From NCBI GenBank assembly GCA_024362935.1, contig JANCRA010000168.1, positions 310,001 to 374,000 of the forward strand: 64,000 nucleotides of DNA, written 5' to 3'. This document shows positions 20,606-29,762 of this stretch, in pieces. The notes under the pieces were generated by a model that made no database searches, was not told the DNA's origin, and saw only the letters and a program-made list of their open reading frames with translations. Each line of letters begins with the position of its first letter. Positions within the stretch are counted from its first letter, which is position 1. The position numbers and the translations under genes were made by a program. The DNA comes from Setophaga petechia (taxonomy: Eukaryota; Chordata; Aves; Passeriformes; Parulidae).

Positions 20606-22669
20606 GTGGGGGCAGGAGTTAAGGAGATAGCCCAAATAATGCACCCCCTGAAGACTACCCCTGCTGCCGAGAAGATAATGATCCCTGCAGACCGATGCAC
20701 CCGGGCTGGCAGGCGAGGCAGAGAGGTAAGGGATAGTGGGGGAGAGCAATGGGCCACAGGAATAAAAATGGAGCACAGGAAAGCTCCAGATAAAAGAAGT
20801 ATAATTACGAAAAACAAAAGAAATTTGTTGCTAGGAACCTGGCCTGATTGGCGAGCGACCTTAATTATTATAATCCTGAGCCTCCCGGCTGCCTGGGGAA
20901 ACCCCCTTCAGCCTTACAAAGGGAACCTGACCCCTGACTGGTCTCAGGCCTTTTCGAGGTCTACCGGATCTATGGGGGATACCGCAGGTTTAAATTTACA
21001 AACATTAGTACTGCATGATGGTCTGCCGTACGCTAGACACGAATGGAAGAAGCAGAAAACCTGGCAGCTCCAAGGAATAGTGGGAGAACAAATTAATATT
21101 GGATGTCGAATAGTTAATGGGTCTGATTATACTAGCGCAATTACAATTAGTGTTTCCATGAGTCAGGAGGATAAACAAATAGAGTGTAAATACCCAATTG
21201 CACGAGACTGCTGGCAAAACTTCACATTAACTCACACAGCAGAGATAGTCTGCCTCTGGTCAAATGATATACAGGCCCTTTCTTTTAAATTTAAAATAGC
21301 TGCTAAAACACACTCTACTACTATTGAACCTCACACTATCACCACTCCACCCACACCACCAGTCATACTCACCCCAAAAATTTTCAAAATAGGACCTTAC
21401 ATAATTAGGAAAACTGGTCAACAACAAATATTATTCAATCCAGCATGGTCCCTCAAACAGGTTGAACTGCTGATGCAAATCAACATTTCAGACATCCAGC
21501 CAGCATGTTCTCCGTTTTTACAAACATCCTTTGAAGGTTGGACCACTTGGCTCCGGAAACGAAGCTCTTTTAAAACAAGGAAACTTAGAGACGTGACCGG
21601 TGTTCTAGGTACAGGATTGGGAATTCTGAATAGTATTGACTCGGAAGTACTAATGAGCAAATTGGCTGCTATGACTAGAGATCTATCCAAACTACAGCAA
21701 CCACTGAAGTCATCTCTGTTAGCCTTGGGGACACACCAGTGGATGCTGTCAAATATTTTGCCAAATTGGGAAAAGGTAAACGTGAACGATCATAAATTGG
21801 TGATTGATACACTTAGTGCCACACAAAATAATGTTTCTTTAGCCCTCAGCTGCATCCAGGCACAACTGTGGATGCAGTCGGTCTCTGCCTCGATTATAAG
21901 AGAAGGCGAGGAAGGCACTTTCCCCACAGAAATTCGGAAAATAATCTGGGACAATGCCACTGAATTTGAAAGAGAATTCCAATCCTGGTGGAAATTGGTG
22001 AATTTTACCTATAACGCTATTTCAAACACAGCTACTGCTTTTATCCTAACCATACAAAATGCCTCTGTACACCCAGTTTTTCCTGTTATTGCATTAGGAG
22101 TAAACCATGACGGAGCTGTTATCTATCCTACAGAACATAGAGGATGGGCCCGTCAGTTTGGAGATAAATGGCAAACTGTTGATTTGGAATCTTGCATTGT
22201 CCAAGAACAATTGGGGTTTATCTGTGAGGGTAATGTGATTATAGCTCAAGATATTTGTTTAGACACGGAGCAAAATATCTGTCAATTTGAGATTCGTCCT
22301 AACGAGGCTTCTAAAACCGTTCTTGTATATATAGGTAATGGGTGTGCATGTTTTAGAACTATTTGTGACTCTGTGCTTATAGATGATATTGTGGTGGATA
22401 CAAAAAATCACTCAAACTTCTGTACTTGCAACTTTACTAAGATTACAGGGTGTGACATTACTTATGAAGCTACAGTTACCTCTCACTACCTACTGCAATC
22501 CAACTACACACTGATTCACAAATTACTGCCCACCCCGATTGGGATGGACAACACCCTAGTGAGACAACTGCTGCTCCATCAAGACCTGATCAAAATCCTC
22601 GAGAAAATCAAGAAGAACGGACAGAAGACCCTGGTGACTGTTCATCATGACGTAGGAAAAATACACTGA
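20606..22669 (+). CDS. env of provirus B, ending at a premature TGA before the membrane anchor
   Basis: Envelope precursor ORF, 687 codons from 20606; an in-frame ATG at 20768 (codon 55) gives a more usual leader. Hydrophobic signal segment at residues 84-98. A furin-like RKLR ends near residue 328 (21587-21589), followed by a glycine-rich fusion-peptide-like stretch (VTGVLGTGLGIL). Many N-glycosylation motifs. I find neither the QNRxxLD helix nor the CX6CC motif usual for gamma-type TM subunits, so this env belongs to a different class from those in A, C and E. TGA 22667-22669 cuts it before the anchor, which continues in frame downstream. If translated, it would give a secreted ectodomain. 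Confidence 0.8.
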   Translation: MGAGVKEIAQIMHPLKTTPAAEKIMIPADRCTRAGRRGREVRDSGGEQWATGIKMEHRKAPDKRSIITKNKRNLLLGTWPDWRATLIIIILSLPAAWGNPLQPYKGNLTPDWSQAFSRSTGSMGDTAGLNLQTLVLHDGLPYARHEWKKQKTWQLQGIVGEQINIGCRIVNGSDYTSAITISVSMSQEDKQIECKYPIARDCWQNFTLTHTAEIVCLWSNDIQALSFKFKIAAKTHSTTIEPHTITTPPTPPVILTPKIFKIGPYIIRKTGQQQILFNPAWSLKQVELLMQINISDIQPACSPFLQTSFEGWTTWLRKRSSFKTRKLRDVTGVLGTGLGILNSIDSEVLMSKLAAMTRDLSKLQQPLKSSLLALGTHQWMLSNILPNWEKVNVNDHKLVIDTLSATQNNVSLALSCIQAQLWMQSVSASIIREGEEGTFPTEIRKIIWDNATEFEREFQSWWKLVNFTYNAISNTATAFILTIQNASVHPVFPVIALGVNHDGAVIYPTEHRGWARQFGDKWQTVDLESCIVQEQLGFICEGNVIIAQDICLDTEQNICQFEIRPNEASKTVLVYIGNGCACFRTICDSVLIDDIVVDTKNHSNFCTCNFTKITGCDITYEATVTSHYLLQSNYTLIHKLLPTPIGMDNTLVRQLLLHQDLIKILEKIKKNGQKTLVTVHHDVGKIH

Positions 22670-22960
22670 ATTATAGAGAGGGTGAAGCAGGATGGCGAGT
22701 ATAATTGGTGGGATACTCTCTTTGGGTGGACCCCCACTACCACAGGTGTCCTAAATAGTATATGCCATCCCATTGTTGTTCTTTTCATTCTGGCTGTACT
22801 TGGTTTTATTCTGTTAGTAATTCTATTTGTTATGAATTGGGATATGAGGAAAAAGCTAAGGAAATTAGTGCCTATAATTAATGCACAAAGTTTAACGGAC
22901 GAAGCAGCTTATTTAACACTTGCTAGGAATGAACTAAAAAGATTTAATGAACAAAATTGA
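22670..22960 (+). pseudogene. Membrane anchor and tail of env B, cut off by the TGA
   Basis: Same frame as 20606-22669. It encodes a Trp-rich pre-membrane segment (NWWDTLFGW), a membrane span of about 24 residues around HPIVVLFILAVLGFILLVI, and a cytoplasmic tail ending at 22960, just before the polypurine tract. Its continuity shows that the TGA is a single later lesion. Confidence 0.85.
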
Positions 22961-22965
22961 TCATA

Positions 22966-22982
22966 AAAAGAGATGGGGGAAT
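22966..22982 (+). promoter_or_regulatory. Polypurine tract of provirus B
   Basis: AAAGAGATGGGGGAAT directly before the 3' LTR, the plus-strand DNA primer in reverse transcription. Confidence 0.85.
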
Positions 22983-23447
22983 TGTAATAAGTAGCAATAT
23001 GTTTGTTCATTAGTTAAATTAATAGCTGAATAATTCTTATAATATAAAAAGCAATAGTTAAATAGTTGTATTTGCTTGTAACTGTAACAAAAGCTGACCT
23101 GGCAAGAATTGCTGAGCTTGCAGAAACGTATAGTGCTTAGAACTGCTGAGCTTGCAGAAAATGTATAGTGCTTTGGAAACATATGGTTGTAGTTAAGTCC
23201 TATAAGACAAAGTCCACCCAGCGAACAAAGTGGGCCCCCCTTCTCCTTCAAGACCACCAGAACAGGATACGTCATCCCGAGAGGAGAAGAAATAAAAGAC
23301 CAGACCCAGAAAGGGGGGCGCGGACTTTGAGAGCAGATTTCTCTCAGTCGCCCAGCGCTGAACTTTTGCTTGTCACTGCTTGCTTTATAATCAAATAAAT
23401 TCTGATTGGGAAAAGAAATTTACATGGTAAGATTCTTCCTTATAACA
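22983..23447 (+). repeat. 3' LTR of provirus B
   Basis: Same length as the 5' LTR. Differences noticed by eye: T/C in the U3 duplication, C/T and T/C near the GGGCCCC stretch, and C/T near the 3' end, i.e. about four in 465. Confidence 0.92.
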
Positions 23448-24126
23448 CTACTGAAGCAACAATCACAGAAAAAGAGTGAATTCATAGCAGCAGAATCAAA
23501 GGACTTGTGAAGAAACCTGAAAAATGGACTATCACATTTCAACCGAGTGATACCGAACTGACTTTCCAATGGGGACTGAGTGGTAATAGTTTAGGAAAAC
23601 TCAAATCATCCAAGAAATGTACAACGAATAACACTGAATTAAGAAACAAGATAACATTTGTATCACTGGTTTCAAGCACTGCCTGACTAAAGCTTCTCCT
23701 TGGTGGAGGAATACTTCAGATAGAAGGATCAAGACTGTTTTTGTATTGTGACCTTAGCCTGAGAATTATACAGGGGAGAAGGGGATTTACCATTTCCATT
23801 AGTAAACTTTATTTGATTCATTTCCAATACTGGACATGCTAGCTGGGTTAAAAGTAAATGCTTAAATTGTGAGAGTAATTAGTATTGTGGTTCACAAAAT
23901 TTATGCTCTTATTGCAAAAAGTGATAAAGTAATAACTTTGTTTTGTGGATGGGAATTACTAGTGCCTGTTGAATGAGAGATACCTGAGGAACGGTAGGAG
24001 ACCACAGTTAAAGGGTGTCAAAAACAATTTGCCTGAAAATTAGTTAAGAGAAAGTAACAAGGAAATAGAGGGCAAGACCAGATTGGCCTCTGTATATCGC
24101 CACCGAGAAGATCAAATATACCTGCT
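23448..24126 (+). other. Provirus A internal sequence between pol and env, no clear gene
   Basis: AT-rich, stop-rich sequence resuming provirus A after the B insertion. Weak RT/integrase/env-leader-like phrases may exist, but nothing I can defend. It leads into the env signal peptide at 24127. Confidence 0.4.
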
Positions 24127-24438
24127 GTGGGTTGCAACCTCACAGGCATGGGAGGTGGGACTATAAGCCATACTGGACCTCTGTTATTCCTGTTTCTGGC
24201 ACTCATTTGTTGTCTTTTCCCTTTGGGGATATCAGCAGGATTGTGTCACAAATGCTACAGAAAGCATCACATGGAAAGAAACCAAAGTTGCTCTTTTATT
24301 GCACGCACCTATGTCAACAGCCACTGTTATAACCCAGCCAAATTAAGAACTTGTAGGTGAAATGGAGTAAATTATTGGATTACAAGAAACTTAGGAAAAA
24401 GTGGTAATAGATTTGGAACTGAATGACCAAAAGGAGAG
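24127..24438 (+). pseudogene. env start of provirus A (signal peptide and SU beginning)
   Basis: The ORF begins upstream of a typical signal peptide (LLFLFLALICCLFPLGISAG) followed by a cysteine-rich SU N-terminus (CHKCYRK...CSF...CYN). A TGA stop follows at 24358-24360 and more stops after it. Provirus D inserted at 24444, separating this part from the TM remnant at 27780. Confidence 0.7.
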
Positions 24439-24444
24439 AGATGG

Positions 24445-24835
24445 TGTCACCGACATTCTTCTTGAAAAATCCTTTCTTAGGATTTTTCCTTGCTGGAGCT
24501 GAAAGGTTTCAGCAGCACTGTAAACAATTATTATCTGCTGCTGTGGAATGCAGCAGGTTCACCTGTGGTTGGATGGTCAGCAGATGTTTGGATCTGCTGA
24601 CCATTCACAGGCAGGACTGCTATCGCTCTGCTGAGACACAGAGCCTTGTTTTGTCTTCCTTTCTTTTCTCTCTCCTAGCTTAGCAGCTTCTGAAGAAGCC
24701 TTTGCCTTTCTATCTTTATGTAGAATAGTTATAATGTTATATATATATCATAATATAATAAATATAGCCTTCTGATCATGGAATCAAGATCCTGTCTCTT
24801 CCATCCATCTACAAACCCCTGTGACCTCGGCAACA
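24445..24835 (+). repeat. 5' LTR of element D
   Basis: Runs TGTCACCGAC...CGGCAACA. TATA-type stretch at 24735-24750 and AATAAA at 24757-24762. Preceded by target duplication AGATGG. Confidence 0.92.
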
Positions 24836-24837
24836 AT

Positions 24838-24855
24838 TGGTGACCCTCGACTGAA
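24838..24855 (+). promoter_or_regulatory. Primer-binding site of element D
   Basis: TGGTGACCCTCGACTGAA follows the LTR by two bases. The first nine bases agree with a tRNA-Trp complement; the rest does not, so the primer tRNA is uncertain. Confidence 0.6.
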
Positions 24856-24975
24856 AGAGGACACTGATCACAGAAGTGGATTTTAGCCAGGAGCTGAAGA
24901 ACTGAAGATCCTGATTTTGGACAGAGTTCACAGCCAAAGCTGACCACAGTGAGAACCTGAAAAGCCCTGAGGAAG

Positions 24976-25284
24976 ATGTATGGAAATCCTAGCAGCATCG
25001 TGCACCTGGCCAGGAGTTGCTGGACACTGTGTCAAGGTACTGTTGGTTTTTCCCCTCCTGAGGATGAGGCCATTCGAAATTCATGGCTATTGCTCTGGAG
25101 GTTTCCTCCTTCAGAGGCTGAGGTTTCATTCTCCCCTTCAGAGGAGAAACTTGTTGCCCTCTGGAAAAAATGGGGTGAAGAGGATGGAATTCTTGGAATT
25201 TTGTTATTAGAAAGGAATTTTTATGAATTTTTTCGATGGGCAAAGCTCTTTGGTTTTTTTTACAAATGTGTTATATGCCTTTGA
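24976..25284 (+). CDS. 102-codon ORF at the start of element D
   Basis: The first substantial ORF after the primer site, where gag would begin. It contains repeated FPPSEAE/FSPSEEK-type phrases and a hydrophobic, aromatic C-terminus. The second ORF overlaps it in another frame from 25223. No domain is recognised. It may be the N-terminus of a divergent gag frameshifted from the next ORF, or non-viral sequence. Confidence 0.4.
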   Translation: MYGNPSSIVHLARSCWTLCQGTVGFSPPEDEAIRNSWLLLWRFPPSEAEVSFSPSEEKLVALWKKWGEEDGILGILLLERNFYEFFRWAKLFGFFYKCVICL

Positions 25285-26830
25285 TATTTTTGTGTGGGAG
25301 TGCATGGGCTCCATTTTTCAATTTGCTTGGGACCGAGGTTTGGAATATCCTCGGATTTATCTAACATTTAAAATTCTTTTTCCGGTTTTGGAACGGAGAG
25401 CAGCTGTTTTCTCCTGGATTGCTAACTGCTACAGTCTAGCTCCGTTTCCCCCGACTTCCGCGGGAGGAGACCCTTTGGAGGGAGATGAACTGCTACTTCT
25501 CAGCCCCCCTGAACCCAAGCAGGGGGGGCAAATTTCGGCCAGACCCGAGAAAGTTTTTTTCTCTGCGTTTTCTGAGCATGCTCAGTTTTCTCCCCCCCCT
25601 TCCCTCTCCCCGGGGGATGAAGAGATGGGGGGGACATCGGCCTTCGAGCTCCCGCCTCCTGGACCTGCCCCGAGGCCACCTCCCAGGGCGGCACCGGCTC
25701 ACGGGGTCACGCCTCCTGCCCCGCGGGTGCCGCCCCGGCCTCCGCCGAGAGCACGGCAGCGAACCCCGCCTGCGAGCCTGGAAACTCCTCCCCAGCCAGC
25801 GCCGAGAGCACGGCAGCGAACCCTGCCTCCTGGGCCGGAGGGGCCGCCCCGGCCCGCCCCACGGGTGCTTCCCTGTCGGGTCCCTCCCACGGCCGCCCCC
25901 CGGCCAGCGCCGAGGACGCTGCGGGCGGCTCCGTCCGCGGCCGCGCCTGTGTTGCTAGGCGACGGAGCTGCAGCTGAGCAGAGCGACGCAGCCGACCCCG
26001 TGCCGCCTCCCGCTGAGCTGTTTCCCGACGCTGAGACCAGCGCTGAGCCCGCGCGACCCTCAGAGTGCTCCTCTGTCCCGCCGCCGCCGGCGGCAGCTGC
26101 GGCGACGGCTCCTGCACCCAGAGTGTTTTCCCTACCGAGTTCTTCGGACTGTCCCGGGGCTGCCCCTGCGGGAGGAGCTGGGACAGGGGGACAGGGCTTC
26201 GGCCTCTCCTTCAGGGGAGGAGGCGTGGCCCGGCAACTGGGAGCGGGGGCAGCCCGGCTGCCGGTGTTCAAAATCAGCATTTTCGGCGGGTTGGGGGGTG
26301 TTTTTTCAGGGGTCGCCCCTTGCAGATTGGTATCTCTGCCACCCCTGGTGAGCTCTTCCAGCGGCGAGGAAGCTGTGTGTTCCGAAAAGCCTGCCTCTGC
26401 TCCCCAGCCCGAAAGGGGTGGGGGTGTTGCATTGCAGAGGCAGAGGGCACAGCCAGAAGCGACCATCGCTCATTTGCTGTGGGGACAATACATTCCTACA
26501 CCCAAGATGAGCATTTTTGGGAGACCTTCTGTCTCCCCACTGCCGGCATGGCTCGATTTTGGGGGGGCCACCCACTTTGCCACTGTACTGGCAGCAGGAT
26601 GCCAGGCTTTGGGAATGCTGACCTTGCCTTGGGGCCTGGGCCTGGGCTGTTTAGCTTGGCTCCTTGGCCCAGGTCCACCTCCCGGCCTTCTGTTGGTTTT
26701 GGGGGTTTTGCTCCCCCCTTCTGGTCCTGGACCACCTTTCTGTGGGCCAGGTGTGGGGTTCCTGATCCTTCCACATTGGCCAGGGCCCCCAGGGCCTTTC
26801 TCTGGCCGCTGCTGCTGCTGCTCTTTCTGA
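25223..26830 (+). CDS. 535-codon proline-rich ORF, cargo of element D
   Basis: A long open frame whose first 75 codons are AT-rich and aromatic, then switches at about 25440 to very GC-rich, CpG-rich sequence encoding Pro/Ala/Arg-rich low-complexity protein (repeated PRARQRT phrases at about 25755 and 25806). Two related phrases (KISIFGG, KMSIFGR) lie near 26275 and 26510. The C-terminal 80 residues are hydrophobic and Gly/Pro/Leu-rich, ending CCCCSF. The stop TGA lies only six bases before the A run. Long ORFs also exist on the minus strand (25699-26466), so openness may reflect base composition. I do not recognise a function. Options: captured host transcript, divergent gag, or chance ORF. 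Confidence 0.4.
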   Translation: MNFFDGQSSLVFFTNVLYAFDIFVWECMGSIFQFAWDRGLEYPRIYLTFKILFPVLERRAAVFSWIANCYSLAPFPPTSAGGDPLEGDELLLLSPPEPKQGGQISARPEKVFFSAFSEHAQFSPPPSLSPGDEEMGGTSAFELPPPGPAPRPPPRAAPAHGVTPPAPRVPPRPPPRARQRTPPASLETPPQPAPRARQRTLPPGPEGPPRPAPRVLPCRVPPTAAPRPAPRTLRAAPSAAAPVLLGDGAAAEQSDAADPVPPPAELFPDAETSAEPARPSECSSVPPPPAAAAATAPAPRVFSLPSSSDCPGAAPAGGAGTGGQGFGLSFRGGGVARQLGAGAARLPVFKISIFGGLGGVFSGVAPCRLVSLPPLVSSSSGEEAVCSEKPASAPQPERGGGVALQRQRAQPEATIAHLLWGQYIPTPKMSIFGRPSVSPLPAWLDFGGATHFATVLAAGCQALGMLTLPWGLGLGCLAWLLGPGPPPGLLLVLGVLLPPSGPGPPFCGPGVGFLILPHWPGPPGPFSGRCCCCSF

Positions 26831-26832
26831 TT

Positions 26833-26836
<4 letters not shown>

Positions 26837-26873
<37 letters not shown>
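26837..26873 (+). repeat. Poly(A) run, 37 bp, in element D
   Basis: It starts seven bases after the stop codon of the proline-rich ORF and marks the exact return from GC-rich to AT-rich sequence, as a reverse-transcribed poly(A) tail would. Confidence 0.95.
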
Positions 26874-26876
<3 letters not shown>

Positions 26877-27264
26877 AAATTAAATAAAAAGGGTTGAACC
26901 AGCTGGCAGCAGCTCAAAAGGATTGAAGGGCCAAAAATCAGCCTTAGCCCAAGTTAAGGACTGTGGCAGGACACTGTAGTACTTGTCTCAAATTGTTTGA
27001 TAACTATTGATGGACTTTCTGTAAGAAGCTTGTTACGGGAGAAAAAGGACTTCCAGATATGCCAAAGAGGAACATCTTCACTTTGGACTTTTCCTGAAAC
27101 TCAGCTGCTTGGACTTGAATTGTCTTTGCATTGGTTTTGGCATTTTCTTATATTGTAAGATAGTTTTAGTGATATGATAGAATTGTATATTCTACAGGTG
27201 AAGAAATTCCCTGTGCATTCCACACCAGCATTTTTTCTTTTTAATTAAATAAAGAAGGGTGAGA
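26874..27264 (+). other. AT-rich 3' internal part of element D with polypurine tract
   Basis: No ORF of note. The last bases AAAGAAGGGTGAGA directly precede the 3' LTR and are the probable polypurine tract. Confidence 0.65.
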
Positions 27265-27655
27265 TGTCACCAACATTCTTCTTGAAAAATCCTTTCTTAG
27301 GATTTTTCCTTGCTGGAGCTGAAAGGTTTCAGCAGCACTGTAAACAATTATTATCTGCTGCTGTGGAATGCAGCAGGTTCACCTGTGGTTGGATGGTCAG
27401 CAGATGTTTGGATCTGCTGACCATTCACAGGCAGGACTGCTATCGCTCTGCTGAGACACAGAGCCTTGTTTTGTCTTCCTTTCTTTTCTCTCTCCTAGCT
27501 TAGCAGCTTCTGAAGAAGCCTCTGCCTTTCTATCTTTATGTAGAATAGTTATAATGTTATATATATATCATAATATAATAAATATAGCCTTCTGATCATG
27601 GAATCAAGATCCTGTCTCTTCCATCCATCTACAAACCCCTGTGACCACGGCAACA
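27265..27655 (+). repeat. 3' LTR of element D
   Basis: Copy of 24445-24835 with about three substitutions seen (CACCAAC for CACCGAC, CCTCTGCC for CCTTTGCC, GACCACGG for GACCTCGG). Followed by target duplication AGATGG. Confidence 0.92.
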
Positions 27656-27661
27656 AGATGG

Positions 27662-28278
27662 ATTTGTTTTAAATTTAATCTTGAAGATACGGTTCAAGAT
27701 TTGGTAAAAAAAACAAATAATAAACGAAAAGTTTAAACCACCACAGCAATCAAACTCTGTATTAACTCCAAATTATCTGTTGAATCGTATTACAAGACTC
27801 CAAGCAGCTATAGAAATGATAGCAAATAAGGCTGCCCAGGCATTAGAGCTAATATTAAGTCAGCTAAGCCAAACAAAAACTGTAGTGTATCATAATAGGC
27901 TGGCTTTAGACTATTTATTGGCCAAAGAAGGGGGTGTTTGTGGAAAGTTCAATATATCAGATTGTTGAAAATTGATGACCACAGAAAAGTCATTCTAGCA
28001 AAAGCAAAAGAAATCAAAGAAGAAAAAAAATATATATGCATATAATAACCCAGGTACCAGTCCAAAAAAAAAAAAAAATTAGAAAATAATGTTAAAACCT
28101 AGCTGATGGGGTAATGTATTAGAAGTAATTAAGATCTTTCATCTTATGTGTTACAACTGTTTATATATTTCTTCCTTGTGTAGTCCCCTGTTTCATTTTG
28201 CCAGAATAGTCCAGAAGATGCAAATAGATAAGAAATATTGCTCAAGCCAAATGATTCACAAAGAATAAGAGTGGGGAT
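27662..28278 (+). pseudogene. env TM remnant and 3' end of provirus A
   Basis: ORF 27780-27968 encodes a TM ectodomain piece: a heptad-rich helix (LQAAIEMIANKAAQALELILSQ, 22 residues in sequence) reaching a NRLALDYLLAKEGGVC motif, then a stop at the second cysteine position. A string of stops follows. The purine tract AAGAATAAGAGTGGGGAT ends at the 3' LTR. It is the continuation of the env start at 24127, split by D. Confidence 0.75.
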
Positions 28279-28893
28279 TGTGAAAAATGGATGTATTTTA
28301 TGATTGGCTTTTCGCAAATATTAAAATGAATATTGTATGTGGTGTGTTAGGAAGTAATGCTGTATTGATTCTCTTGAGTACTGTGCTGAATATAGTCTTA
28401 GGTTATAAAAAAATGTTAAAATAGAAACTGTACTATGTAAGATGCTTTGTTTAACAGAAAGGCCTTGCAGCGAGATAGCAGCCACAGCACAACTAAATCT
28501 TTCAGAGAAAGGGAATTTATTGCCTTCTTATCAGAAGAAACTAACTTCTTCCCACCTTGAAGGTGCTGTTAGGATTAGAAGGAAGAAGTTGACACTGACC
28601 AGACAGAATCCTGTGTTTGAATGGAATTTATGCATCATGGATGAAGTGTATGAATATGCAATGGGCTATTGTTCTTAAGGGTTAATCTTTTGTTGGCAGG
28701 GGTCCTTTTTCGGGCTCCTGATGCCCAGATAAAGGTACCCGGACGTCCGCAACTCTTTGCTTTTATTGTCTCATATTGTCCTGATTTAAATCGTCCAAAT
28801 TATTATGACTCTCATTGTATTACTATTTTATAACCATTTTGTTACTATTAAACTTTTAACAATTTCAAAAGCAATTGATTGGCGTTTTTCACG
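28279..28893 (+). repeat. 3' LTR of provirus A
   Basis: Starts TGTGAAAAATGG and ends TTTTTCAC with the final bases altered (CGG for CAA). Many substitutions and small indels relative to 306-918, in keeping with an old insertion. Confidence 0.85.
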
Positions 28894-29762
28894 GTGTGCT
28901 CCAAAAAAAGCCTGCAGAGAAAACAAAGGAGATTCAAGGCTACCTAGAGAGGAATGCAAACATCCAAGCTGAACGGAGATAAGGAGAGGGGGCCCTCCAC
29001 CGACCTTGGGGCTGAAGCAGATGGAAAAACTGAATCTGGGTTACAACTACATGACTAAACAACTGGCAGGCTCATAAAATTTATGAGACAGTTTAATACA
29101 TGTGTGCCAGGAAATTAATCCACAAACATCAGAGGTTTATGTCCAAAAAGGAGACAGAGAAGCCTTTGACTTTATTTGCGTAAAGGGAGAGACTATGGGG
29201 CATTTCCCTGGGGACTCTCAAAATTTTGGAGGATGCAGCCTCCTTTTTATCCCAATTTCCCTTCTCTCTTTCCCCACTGGCTGAGGTACTTGAGAGGGAC
29301 AGACTTCCCAAAATGCCTGATACCAAAGATTTCCCTCTAATGTATAACCCCCAGCTTTTAATTTTTCAATCTTATGGAACTTAGGGGTTTCCCCCATTGT
29401 TTCTTTCATCTTTCAAAGTACAATTTCATTTATCAGCAACCCTAAAGTTGATTTGTAAAAGCAAATATCTTTTTCCCTTGATCAGTGGAATCCTTCCCAT
29501 TGTTTCTTTTATCTCTCATTGCTGGTTTTATCTAGCAGCAGACCCAGAGCTGGTTTGTAAAGACAACTCCCACATTCCTCTCATATGCACGTCTTTCATG
29601 CATATGCAATAAGTTAAGAGGTAAAATAGATTTGGGAATTTTCGGGGGTCCTTAGGGCAGTACTGAAATCAATCATACTGGCTTTACAGCTTCTAGAAAT
29701 CGCGGGGTTTTTTCTGCAAATCAGGGTGAGCCTCTGCTTCTGAGACTGCACTGGGATCTTAT
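28894..29762. other. Unclassified non-coding segment
   Basis: No credible ORF. Two related pyrimidine-rich phrases of the type CCATTGTTTCTTT.ATC near 29393 and 29497 suggest a diverged tandem duplication of about 105 bp. It may be an unrecognised LTR or ERV leader. Confidence 0.35.

Larger units (their letters stand above)
6401..23447 (+). mobile_element. Provirus B, gammaretrovirus-like, nearly complete
   Basis: Two LTRs of exactly 465 bp (6401-6865, 22983-23447), a His-tRNA primer-binding site, gag, a UAG codon before pol, an open pol, an extra cysteine-rich ORF, env and a polypurine tract follow in order. Possible 5-bp target duplication with one mismatch: CTAAT (6396-6400) and CTACT (23448-23452). 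Its gag is split by provirus C. By my reading the LTRs differ at four positions, so the insertion is fairly recent but older than C. It is inserted in provirus A. Confidence 0.9.
24445..27655 (+). mobile_element. Element D, LTR retroelement without pol or env, carrying GC-rich cargo
   Basis: Two 391-bp LTRs (24445-24835, 27265-27655) with about three differences, a TGG-type primer-binding site, a purine tract and a 6-bp target duplication AGATGG (24439-24444 and 27656-27661). The internal 2.43 kb has no protease, RT, RNase H, integrase or env that I can recognise. Instead it has a 102-codon ORF, a 535-codon proline-rich GC-rich ORF and a 37-A run. It must have been mobilised by enzymes supplied in trans. 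It sits in env of provirus A. Confidence 0.88.
306..28893 (+). mobile_element. Provirus A (old, degraded ERV, host to B and D)
   Basis: Two long terminal repeats of about 615 bp in the same orientation bracket the block. The left one is followed by a primer-binding site matching initiator-Met tRNA and the right one is preceded by a purine-rich tract ending GTGGGGAT. Internal remnants include RNase H/integrase, capsid, protease and RT pieces left of 6400, an env signal peptide and SU start at 24127, and an env transmembrane piece at 27780. Proviruses B (6401-23447) and D (24445-27655) sit inside. No target duplication is visible: the left flank is GAATA and the right flank does not match. RNase H/integrase lies upstream of capsid, so the left part is rearranged or made of more than one provirus. 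Confidence 0.65.

Noticed and set aside
25699..26466. 255-codon minus-strand ORF opposite the D cargo
   Set aside because: Same GC-driven openness; recorded only as a warning that the + ORF of D might also be composition-driven.
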